From Hymenobacter sp. BRD67 (GTDB lineage Bacteria > Bacteroidota > Bacteroidia > Cytophagales > Hymenobacteraceae): DNA of 64,000 nucleotides. Numbering within the stretch: the stretch's first letter is position 1; every line of letters begins with the position of its first letter. The stretch covers positions 124,001 through 188,000 of the forward strand of contig NZ_CP053904.1 in the NCBI RefSeq assembly GCF_013256425.1, given 5' to 3'. The position numbers were made by a program, and so were the translations under genes. A model generated the notes under the pieces. The model saw only the letters and a list, made by a program, of their open reading frames with translations. It was not told the origin of the DNA and did no database searches. Positions 57,278 through 64,000 of this stretch are shown in pieces.

Positions 57278-58279
57278 TCATTCTTGAGGCTCGGCGGCAT
57301 CCAGGGCGTCGTTGGCCCTTTGCAGCTCCCGCTTGGTGTGGGCACGATTTTGCTCGATTAGCCGCACCTTGCCGTGCTTGCTCGCCACCTGCACCGTCTG
57401 CACTACCTGGGCATAAGTATCAGCTTGTATATCATGGCCATATGTCATGGTGTAATACTTGGTAAACTCGGCACCCACGTAGAGGATAAGGGCCGAATAA
57501 TAGACCCATACCAGCAGCACCACCAGTGTGCCAGCAGTGCCATAAGCCTTGTTCAAGTTGCTGTGGCCGAGGTAGTAGGTGATGCTGAAGCGGCCCAGCA
57601 TGAAAAGAACAGCCGTGAATAGCGCACCCACGGCCACATCCCGCCACCGAGTGCGCGCATCGGGCAGCACTTTGTAGAGAATAGTATACAAGCCGGTGGT
57701 AAACAGCAGGCTGAGCACCAGGTCGGTCGCGTAGACGAGCACGGCCGACACGTTGGGAGAATACGTGCGCAGCCTGGCCAGCAGGCTCGCCAGCAGCAAG
57801 TTTAACCCCAGCGAAGCCAATAGTAGTATGCCCAGGGTAATGACCAGGGCAAAGGACAGCAGCCGGGTTCTGACTACCTGCCACCAGCCCACATCCGACC
57901 GCAGCTTCAGATGCCAGAGGCTGTTTAGCGAGTCCTGAATTTCGGTAAATACCGAAGTGGCGGCAAGAAGCAGCGTAACCAGGCCGATACTGGCACCCAG
58001 CGGATGGTGGCCGTCCAGCATGGCGTACTGCATAATTTTGCGAAGCTGAATTGCTGCCGCAGGCCCTATTACTTTCTGTATCTGCACAAATAGCCCGCTT
58101 TCCACGCGTTGGCTGCCCCCAAAATACCCACATACAGATACTACCACCAGCAGCATCGGCCCGAGTGAGAACAGGGTATAATAGGCCAGTGAAGCACTAA
58201 GCTGGGGCACCTTGTCGCGCAGAGAGCCTGCTGCCGTTTGCCGCAGCAAATGCCAGACGCGCATTGCCAGTTTCTTCAT
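57278..58279 (-). CDS. YihY/BrkB-family membrane protein
   Basis: Inner-membrane protein of 333 residues with six predicted helices, the UPF0761/YihY (formerly RNase BN/BrkB) family. Signature: KVPQLSASLAYYTLFSLGPML at residues 24-44, then HHPLGASIGLVTLLLAATSV with FTEIQDSLNSLWHLK, and the C-terminal helices ALFTAVLFMLGRFSITYYLG, GTAGTLVVLLVWVYYSALIL and YVGAEFTKYYTMTYG. The soluble tail after it (about 60 residues, Lys/Arg/Gln-rich) is the usual variable extension. Molecular function of the family is not settled. It is convergent with the GAF gene. Confidence 0.92.
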   Translation of the reverse strand: MKKLAMRVWHLLRQTAAGSLRDKVPQLSASLAYYTLFSLGPMLLVVVSVCGYFGGSQRVESGLFVQIQKVIGPAAAIQLRKIMQYAMLDGHHPLGASIGLVTLLLAATSVFTEIQDSLNSLWHLKLRSDVGWWQVVRTRLLSFALVITLGILLLASLGLNLLLASLLARLRTYSPNVSAVLVYATDLVLSLLFTTGLYTILYKVLPDARTRWRDVAVGALFTAVLFMLGRFSITYYLGHSNLNKAYGTAGTLVVLLVWVYYSALILYVGAEFTKYYTMTYGHDIQADTYAQVVQTVQVASKHGKVRLIEQNRAHTKRELQRANDALDAAEPQE

Positions 58280-58336
58280 GAGCTGTGTAGAGGATTGGCT
58301 GGGCTAACGGCTACTCCCCTCTGTGGGGCAGGCCAA

Positions 58337-58381
58337 GGGTAGCCGGCGTTTCAGGAGTGGTTTACTCCGTACCGGCTACCC
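58337..58381. repeat. Nested hairpin between the BrkB-like gene and the lipoprotein gene
   Basis: Outer arms GGGTAGCCGG (58337-58346) and CCGGCTACCC (58372-58381), with an inner GGAGT/ACTCC stem. It lies between the lipoprotein stop (58455) and the BrkB-like start (58279), and could terminate the former, although no T-run is present. Confidence 0.5.
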
Positions 58382-58454
58382 GTGTTGCTCTTTCCGTCCT
58401 CTACTGGCGAGCTTTAGCTGGCCAAGCCGGGTTCACACCCTTACTCGGCTGCCC

Positions 58455-59062
58455 TTAAAAGCTGCTTGCGTTACTTTTTACGCAGTCGGGCAGCTGCTTA
58501 GTCGGCCGTAGCCACTTCGGGGCGTTGATAGTCAGGTCGAATTTTTCGTGGGCGGCGGTTTCACCCGTCAGGTGCGTAATGGCGGGGCCTTTGCCGCCGT
58601 TATATTTCAGACTGAGCTGGCCCTTGCCCTCGGGCCGGCTGGCATCGCGCAGGGTATTGACGTTGAGCGAGTAGCTGCTCAGCAGCGGGCCGAAGGAGAT
58701 GGTCGTCTGAAAGCCCGAGGTAGTAGTTTTATCGCCTTTTACGTCGTCTACCACCAGCTGCACGCTGCTCAGCTCATTAGGCTTTTTGCCGTTTTCAGAG
58801 TATTGGTTGCCAAACTGGCCTTTGCCGGCAAAGCCGTAGCTGGCGCCGCCCTCGTGCATCACGGCATCGTAGGTGCCGGCGTGGGGCCGCCCGTCACTAC
58901 CAGGTGAATCGTGCCCTTCGTATCGCCGCTTGGCGCAGCTATCGGCGCCGAAGCAGCCTGGTCGGTGGCCGCGTTTGTGGCCTGGCTGGCCGGGTCGGCG
59001 GCAGTGGAGCAGCCAGCCAGCACCAGCAGTGCCAGCGGGTGAAGACGAGTGATAATATTCAT
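58455..59062 (-). CDS. Lipoprotein of unknown function (one frame break)
   Basis: A predicted lipoprotein of about 202 residues once one base is added at the G run 58883-58886. Lipobox in LHPLALLVLAGCSTAADPA, followed by an Ala/Thr-rich linker. The beta-rich domain begins GTIHLVVTGGPHAGTYDAVM and continues GASYGFAGKGQFGNQYSENG, VQLVVDDVKGDKTTTSGFQT, TISFGPLLSSYSLNVNTL and ATGEK-like ending HEKFDLTINAPKWLRP. I do not recognise the family. An AT-rich stretch upstream of ATG 59062 is promoter-like. Codon use matches its neighbours. Confidence 0.75.
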
Positions 59063-59113
59063 TTTTTACTATATAAAAAGCCATTTAATTAACGAATGCG
59101 GACAATGCTGCCC

Positions 59114-60580
59114 CTAGCGAACTACCAGGCGCTGAAGCGGCAGCAGGGTAGGGGCTGCGTGGTCGGTATGCGTGGCGATGCGCACCAGGTAGCTGCCGCT
59201 GGGCAGGCCCGTGGTGGGTAGGGCCGCGCGGCCCTGGCCCTGGGCAACGGCCAGCGTGGTGTGGGCTACCACCTGGCCCAGGCTATTGAGCAGCGTAGCT
59301 TCCAGGCTGCGTACTTCGGCAGGCAGGTTGCTGGCCAGCAGGGTGCTGCCCTCAGCTGCCGAAGCCGGGTTGGGAAACACCGTGGCCTGGGGCTGCCCCG
59401 CCGCGGCTGGCTGGGTAGCCAGCGTGGCCGTGCGGTTGAGGAGCACACCCACCGTATTGTCACCGGCATTGGCGGCCACAATGTCCAGCTTACCGTCTTT
59501 GTTAACGTCGCTGACCGCCACGTTGTAGGGCTGCTGCTGGCCGGCGGCCGCCCGGCCGCTGGTAGAGAGCACCAGCGCCGTTGCGAAGGTGCCGTTTTGC
59601 TTGTTCAGCAGCACGCTGGCAGTGCCGTCATCTTCGTTGGCCGTAATGATGTCGGGGTAGCCATCGCCATTCATATCGCCGAGTACCACGCCGTAGGGCG
59701 CGCTTTTTGGCCCGGCCGGGTAAGCCGTACCGGCTTTAAACGTGCCATCCTTTTTGTTGAGCAGCACATCGGCGTTGCCGATGTTGTCGGCCGTAACAAT
59801 ATCCGGGTAGCCATCCTTATCGACGTCGCCGACGGCTACGCCGACCAGGCTGCTGTTGGCTCCGGCCGGATACGCCACGCTGGGGCCAAACGTCCCGTCC
59901 TTTTTGTTGAGCAGCACCGCCGCGCTGCCCGAAAGCAGGGTAGTTACGATATCGGGGTAGCCATCCTTGTTTACATCGCCCAGGGCCAGGCCGGTGGGGA
60001 GGGTGCTTTTACCGGTCGGGTAAAGGGCCACGCTGGCAAATGTGCCGTCTTTCTTATTGAGCAGCACGCCGATATCGTCGGTGTAGAAGTTGGCCGTAAC
60101 AATATCCGGGTAGCCATCGCCATTCACATCGCCGGCTGTCAGAAACTGCGGAAAGCTGCTGGCTTCGGTAGAATACGTGACAGCCGCGGCAAAGGTGCCA
60201 TCCTTTTTATTCAGCAGCACGCTCACCGAGCCGCTTACCTCGCTGCTCGCTACAATGTCACTATAGCCGTCTTTATTGAAGTCGCTAAGTGTCACGCCGA
60301 GGGGAGTAGCGAAGCCCGCTGCATCGGCCACATACGTGACGGGTGCCGCGAACGTGCCGTCTTTCTGGTTGAGCAGCACCGCGATGCTATTGCTCGTAAA
60401 ATACGTGGTGACCAGGTCGGGATAGCCGTCGCCGTTTATATCGCCGGCCGCGATGCCGCTGGGGCTGCTGTTGGCCCCGGTAGCGTAGAGTGCCACCGGC
60501 GCAAACGTCTGGGCCTGTGCCACGCGGGCCGGCTCTGTCAGCAGCGCCAGGGCTGTTACGAAGAGAAAACGCTGTATCAT
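59114..60580 (-). CDS. FG-GAP/VCBS-repeat secreted protein with T9SS sorting domain
   Basis: A 488-residue extracellular protein. Signal peptide RFLFVTALALLTEPARVAQAQ. The body has seven or eight FG-GAP/VCBS repeats of about 47 residues, each with a calcium-binding loop of the type GDINGDGYPDLVTTYFTSNS, DFNKDGYSDIVASSEVSGS or DVNKDGKLDIVAANAGDNT followed by VLLNKKDGTF. These form an integrin-alpha-like propeller. The C-terminal T9SS domain includes ATVFPNPASAAEGSTLLAS and SGSYLVRIATHTDHA. Calcium binding and a surface role are inferred from the repeat type. Promoter sequence upstream is AT-rich but lacks the dyad found in four neighbours. Confidence 0.93.
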   Translation of the reverse strand: MIQRFLFVTALALLTEPARVAQAQTFAPVALYATGANSSPSGIAAGDINGDGYPDLVTTYFTSNSIAVLLNQKDGTFAAPVTYVADAAGFATPLGVTLSDFNKDGYSDIVASSEVSGSVSVLLNKKDGTFAAAVTYSTEASSFPQFLTAGDVNGDGYPDIVTANFYTDDIGVLLNKKDGTFASVALYPTGKSTLPTGLALGDVNKDGYPDIVTTLLSGSAAVLLNKKDGTFGPSVAYPAGANSSLVGVAVGDVDKDGYPDIVTADNIGNADVLLNKKDGTFKAGTAYPAGPKSAPYGVVLGDMNGDGYPDIITANEDDGTASVLLNKQNGTFATALVLSTSGRAAAGQQQPYNVAVSDVNKDGKLDIVAANAGDNTVGVLLNRTATLATQPAAAGQPQATVFPNPASAAEGSTLLASNLPAEVRSLEATLLNSLGQVVAHTTLAVAQGQGRAALPTTGLPSGSYLVRIATHTDHAAPTLLPLQRLVVR

Positions 60581-60675
60581 AGCTTAAAAGTCAAAAAGTT
60601 AGGTAAACAGAAATTTGAAAAAAGCAAAAGCCAGGGGTGTCCGGTTTAGCCGGCAGCCAGGCCGTTAGCTACCGG

Positions 60676-61410
60676 CTAAAACCGGGCGGCTAAACCCACT
60701 TTGAGGTAAGACTGGTCGTAGCCCAGCTCCGCAAAAGCTCCGATGGCAGGCGTGAAGAAGTAGCGCCCGCCCACGAACACGCCCATTGTGCCGTAGCCCG
60801 ACCCATCCGAGCCACTGCCGCTCAGGCTGCCGTCGTAGCTGGTGTGCAGGTAGCGCAGCCCCAGTCCCAGCCCGGCGTAGCCATCCAGCTTCTCCGACAC
60901 GGGGTAGTGGAAGGCGCCGCGCGCCAGCAGCACCACGTCGCTGTAGTGCCACTTATCGCCGCCGCCCAGGTCGTAGGTTGCTCCCTGGTAGCCAATTATG
61001 CCACCCAAGCCCAGGTAGCCCGGCCCCAGGGCCAGTACACCGCGCTCGTACGAAAGGCTGAGGGCCGGCGATTGTGAGGAGCTGCCCCCAAATAGCCCAT
61101 CCCCATAGCCATAGCGGCTGCCCACCCCGACGCCCAGGCTTACCACGCTGGTGCCAACTGCAAAGGGTACAGTGGCCACTCTGGGGCTGGCCACCTGGGT
61201 TGTAGCCACCGGGGCTGTCGGGGTAGGGGCTGGCTGCAGCGCGGCTACCGGCTTGGCCGGCGTAGCGGCGGCTACCGGCTTGGCCGGCGCTTTGAGTGGC
61301 GTTTTAGCAGTCGGCTTGGCTACCGGCTTGCGGCTAGCCTGGGCCGAAGCCTCCAGTGGCAGGCAAAAGGCGGAGGCCGTAGCCAGCATCAGAAGGGAAA
61401 GTGTTTTCAT
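60676..61410 (-). CDS. Outer-membrane beta-barrel protein
   Basis: A 244-residue exported protein. Signal peptide LMLATASAFCLPLEASAQ is followed by a Lys/Pro/Ala-rich linker of about 60 residues (repeats of the type AKPVAAATPAKPVAALQPAP). The C-terminal part has alternating amphipathic strands typical of an eight-stranded barrel: VVSLGVGVGSRYGYGDGLF, LALGPGYLGLGGIIGYQG, LDGYAGLGLGLRYLHTSYDG, GVFVGGRYFFTPAIGAFAEL and the terminal strand SYLKVGLAARF ending in Phe, as expected for BAM substrates. Role unknown. The linker could span to peptidoglycan. Confidence 0.85.
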   Translation of the reverse strand: MKTLSLLMLATASAFCLPLEASAQASRKPVAKPTAKTPLKAPAKPVAAATPAKPVAALQPAPTPTAPVATTQVASPRVATVPFAVGTSVVSLGVGVGSRYGYGDGLFGGSSSQSPALSLSYERGVLALGPGYLGLGGIIGYQGATYDLGGGDKWHYSDVVLLARGAFHYPVSEKLDGYAGLGLGLRYLHTSYDGSLSGSGSDGSGYGTMGVFVGGRYFFTPAIGAFAELGYDQSYLKVGLAARF

Positions 61411-61742
61411 TTTGTAAATTGTTTAGAGTGAAGAAGATGGCCTGAGGTAGTAGTGAGATTTTGCCCGGAATAAGATATAGGTATACCCTCGTTCAGCGCG
61501 GGCAGTAGGGTAGGGCAAAGGTGACCGGCCTGCCTACTCCGACGTTAGCACTTCCGTAACAATTGGTGTGATTATCGTAACAGCAAGTCCTTACCTCAGC
61601 TGCTAGCAGCTGGCTGGAGCGGGGGAAGGGCGCTGGGTAGCGGGTTGCCGCCGGGCGGTTGGGGAAGGTCGAAGCTGCCGTTGCGGTAAAAGCAGCCGTA
61701 GGGGCCGGCACATCGGCGAGCACGTCGCGCAGCTGCACCGCA

Positions 61743-61931
61743 TCATTCAGGTGGCCCGGCCCCAAAACGACGTAGTCGATGAGGGTTGCCGCGCCGCGCT
61801 CGCTGCTCGGCGTAGCCGCATGGCGCTACAGGGAGCAGGGGAGCGGCATGGCCGCCAGCACCGGCTGCCCACTCGAAAACGCCCCAGGCGGCGCGTATCC
61901 AGAACGTAGAAACGAGGCTAAGCAGGTTCAT
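61743..61931 (-). CDS. Possible small protein downstream of a good promoter box
   Basis: A 62-codon frame starting MNLLSLVSTFWIRAAWGVFE with no recognised family. It is included because a perfect -7 box lies 21 nt upstream. An overlapping frame continues to 61493, and one or more frame breaks could join the two into a protein of about 145 residues, but I cannot place the break with confidence. Confidence 0.25.
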   Translation of the reverse strand: MNLLSLVSTFWIRAAWGVFEWAAGAGGHAAPLLPVAPCGYAEQRARRGNPHRLRRFGAGPPE

Positions 61932-61952
61932 AGCAGGGAGTTGAATTCGCTG

Positions 61953-61960
61953 CAAACCTA
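61953..61960 (-). promoter_or_regulatory. -7 promoter box (TAGGTTTG)
   Basis: Perfect TAnnTTTG on the minus strand. A TTG lies 21 bp further upstream, as expected for a -33 element. It ends 21 nt before ATG 61931. Confidence 0.5.
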
Positions 61961-62008
61961 GCCTTTTGCCCCAGGGGCTGTCAATAGAACAAACGTAGGG
62001 GGTAGCCC

Positions 62009-62640
62009 TCAGCGGTCGAAGAACTTGTTGAGAGCCTCGGTCCGGTTTTGCACGTGCAGCTTCTGGTAGATGCGGTGAATGTGCTGGCGCACGGTATGCA
62101 CGCTGATGCCCAGCTGCCCGGCAATTTCCTTGTAGAGCAGCCCCTTGGCCAGCGCCGCCAGCACGTCGTGCTCGCGGGGCGAGAGCTCGCCGGGCATCTC
62201 CTGGGGGGTAGGAGCAGGCTGAAAGGTGGCCACCAGCTTGCGGGCAATGCTGGCACTCATGGGCGAGCCGCCGTCGCGCAGCTCCAGCAGGGAATCTACC
62301 AGCTTGTGGGGCGGCGTACGCTTCAGCAGATAGCCGCTGGCCCCGGCCGCCAGGGCCGCAAATACCTGGTCGCTGTCTTCATACACGGTAAAAACCACGA
62401 ATGCCAGCTCGGGAAAGCGGCGCTTGGCTTCGCGGATGCAGGCAATGCCCCCATGCCCGGCAGGTTGAGGTCCATGATAACCAGGGCCGGCAGCAGCCCC
62501 GGCCGCAGCTCGTCCAGAAACGCCTCGGCCGAGTTATAGGCCGCCAGGCAGCTAAACTCCGCCGTTTGGTTGAGCAGAAAGCGCAGGCCCTCGCGAATGT
62601 CGGGCAGGTCTTCGACCACACTGATGCGGGTTTTTTCCAT
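62009..62640 (-). CDS. NarL/FixJ-family response regulator (one frame break)
   Basis: DNA-binding regulator of 210 residues after adding one base at the C run 62448-62452. Receiver: MEKTRISVVEDLPDIREGLR, phospho-acceptor Asp in LVIMDLNLPGMGGIACIREA, Thr in FVVFTVYEDSDQVF, Lys in SGYLLKRTPPHK. LuxR-type HTH: ELSPREHDVLAALAKGLLYK, EIAGQLGISVHTVRQHIHRI and YQKLHVQNRTEALNKFF. It lies 46 bp downstream of the NarX-like kinase at 62687 and is its probable partner. It is a paralogue of the orphan regulator at 55644. Confidence 0.92.
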
Positions 62641-62686
62641 ACCGTGAAGTTGGGTAGTTGAAGCCTGGCTGGCAATAGCACGAAAG

Positions 62687-64000
62687 TTAGGCTGGCAACG
62701 GCGACCAGAGGCGCACGCGGGTGCCGTCGGGCGCGCTTTCCAGGCTCAGCTGCCCGGCCAGCTGGCTCATACGGGCGTGCATGTTCGTCAGGCCGTTGCC
62801 GAGGCGGCAGTTCGCCGGTGCCGCCGCCGGGGCGGGCAAACCCTGCCCATCGTCGTGCACGCATATGTGCAGGCCGCCGCGAAAGTGTATCTGGATGGCC
62901 ACTCGCCGACAGGACGCGTGCTTGATGGCGTTGTGAACAGCCTCCCGCACTATCAGGTACACGTTGCGCCGCACCTCTTTGGCAACGCGCAGGGCTGGCA
63001 CGGGCTCCTCAATGTCAAAGTCGTATTCGAGGCCGGCATCCTCGAGCAGCTCGGCCGTGTTGGTACGCAGGTACAGCATCAGCGATTCGAGCGTATCATG
63101 TGCGTCGTTGAGGGTCCAGATAACCTCATTCATCTTTCCCACCAGCTGGCTGGCCGCCTGGCCAATCCGCGTTGCTGCCGGCAGCGCCTGTGCGGGCGGC
63201 CCCTGCAACGCATGGCTTAGGTAAAGGATAGAGGTGAGGCCCGCCCCAGGTCGTCGTGCATTTCCTGGCTGATGCGCTGGCGCTCCTGCGCTTGGCCGTC
63301 GAGCAGGGCTTTAAGGCGCTGGGTCTCCGCTTCGGCGCGGAGTGTTTGCAGGCGCTGGGCATCCAGCTTATGGCGCTGGCGGTAGTAGCGGTAGGTGCTG
63401 AGCAGCAGCAGCCCCAGCATCCCTACGCCCACCCCGGCGGCCAGCAGCCAGCCGCGCTGCTGGGCCACCTGGTGCTGGCGCAGCAGCAGCTCGCGCCGCT
63501 GCTGGGCCAGCGCAGCGCGCTGCTGCTGCACACGGTAGCGGGTTTCCACTTCCTGAGCGCTTTTCTGCACGGCTGCGCCGAGCAGCGTCTCCCCAGGGCA
63601 TCGGCCTGGTGGCGCAGGCGTTGGCCTGCAACCAGCCGGCCCTGCGCTATGGCAATGTCGGCCAGCACATCGTAGCAGTCGCGCTGCACTTTCTTAATGC
63701 CATGCCGGCCCGCCAAGTCCAGGCCCTGGCGGGCATATTGTTCAGCCGGCCCATACTGCTGGGCCAAATAGTAGCTGAGGGCCATTCCTTTACGGGCTTC
63801 GGCCTGCCCTTCCACATCATGAATCGAATCGGCCAGCTGCACTGCCTGCTGGTACAGCGGCCGGGCTTTGGCCGGGTTCTCAAGCTGCACATACAGGTCG
63901 CCCAGGTTAAAAATAATGCTTTTTTGGGCCTCCACCACACGCAGCTTTCTGGCCAGGGCATAGCCGCGCTGGTAAGTAGCCAGTGACTCCCGAAGGCGCC
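62687..64000 (-). CDS. NarX-like (HisKA_3) sensor kinase with TPR sensor region, partial
   Basis: C-terminal part of a kinase that continues past the right edge. In order: TPR repeats (ARPLYQQAVQLADSIHDVEG; ARKGMALSYYLAQQYGPAEQ), a coiled coil, one membrane helix (GWLLAAGVGVGMLGLLLLST), a second coiled coil, HisKA_3 (QRISQEMHDDLGAGLTSILY, phospho-His in MHDDLG), and HATPase_c (REAVHNAIKHASCRRVAIQ; HDDGQGLPAP; LGNGLTNMHARM). Frame breaks at C runs 63244-63247 and 63591-63594 need one base each. This TPR-helix-HisKA_3 design is common in Bacteroidota. Operon with the NarL-type regulator at 62009. Confidence 0.9.

Noticed and set aside
61443..61515. Possible fifth copy of the dyad promoter upstream of the beta-barrel gene at 61410
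   Set aside because: A TACCC half-site occurs at 61484, but the matching GGGT is absent and the nearest -7-like octamer (TACCTCAG) is poor and at 34 bp, so it does not meet the pattern of the other four.
1..64000. CRISPR arrays, tRNA or rRNA genes, prophage, transposase genes
   Set aside because: No direct-repeat/spacer array, tRNA-like cloverleaf or rRNA sequence was recognised, and no integrase or transposase motif appears in any frame.

Overview
The window looks like chromosomal DNA of a GC-rich Bacteroidota of the Cytophagales, most like Hymenobacter. The evidence is internal. Four secreted proteins end in type IX secretion (T9SS) type A sorting domains with the YPNPA signature. Promoters carry the Bacteroidota -7 box TAnnTTTG. 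PD40/OmpA proteins, CHASE3 and multi-PAS kinases and DUF11-type adhesin repeats are typical of the group. I see no rRNA, tRNA, CRISPR array, prophage or insertion sequence.

Layout. 1-374: start of lon (minus). 669-8954: an OmpR-type two-component pair followed by a TolC / RND pump / adaptor efflux operon whose promoter carries four helically phased direct repeats. 9209-17631: a PD40-OmpA envelope protein, a GT9 glycosyltransferase, PolX with a degenerate polymerase site, a lipoprotein, an EVE protein, a secreted orphan and RNase HII. 17659-20139 (minus): a stand-alone CZB zinc-sensor protein, a CHASE3 histidine kinase and a CheY-like regulator. 20243-22222: gcvT and comB. 22261-24753 (minus): a secreted orphan and a zinc-metallopeptidase-like lipoprotein with an in-frame amber codon. 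24909-29537: MBL-rhodanese protein, two small Spy-like periplasmic proteins, an amino-acid permease and a Tudor-like protein. 29712-38369: ricin/PD40/OmpA protein, STAS-like protein, secreted M4 metalloprotease, AI-2E-family permease, glycine-zipper protein, lipoprotein and an acidic orphan. 38446-55137 (minus): T9SS surface proteins and a multi-PAS kinase/CheY pair, ending in one giant adhesin of about 2,820 residues. 55644-64000: NarL-type regulator, GAF protein, BrkB/YihY protein, lipoprotein, FG-GAP T9SS protein, beta-barrel protein, and a NarL/NarX-like pair running off the window.

The most interesting signal is regulatory. Four promoters between 43.2 and 55.5 kb each carry a 17-bp dyad (type GACCCGCAAATAGGGTA) placed exactly 33 bp upstream of a [T/G]AnnTTTG -7 box. 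They drive the SBBP-repeat protein, the multi-PAS kinase, the giant adhesin and the NarL-type regulator. This looks like an activator-dependent regulon, possibly controlled by that NarL regulator itself.

Caution on reading frames. About 35 single-base gaps interrupt otherwise convincing genes. Nearly all are missing bases in G or C runs and no insertion is needed anywhere, so they are probably consensus errors. Gene extents below are given across these frame breaks. In several cases, including the giant adhesin, the restored length is an exact multiple of three.
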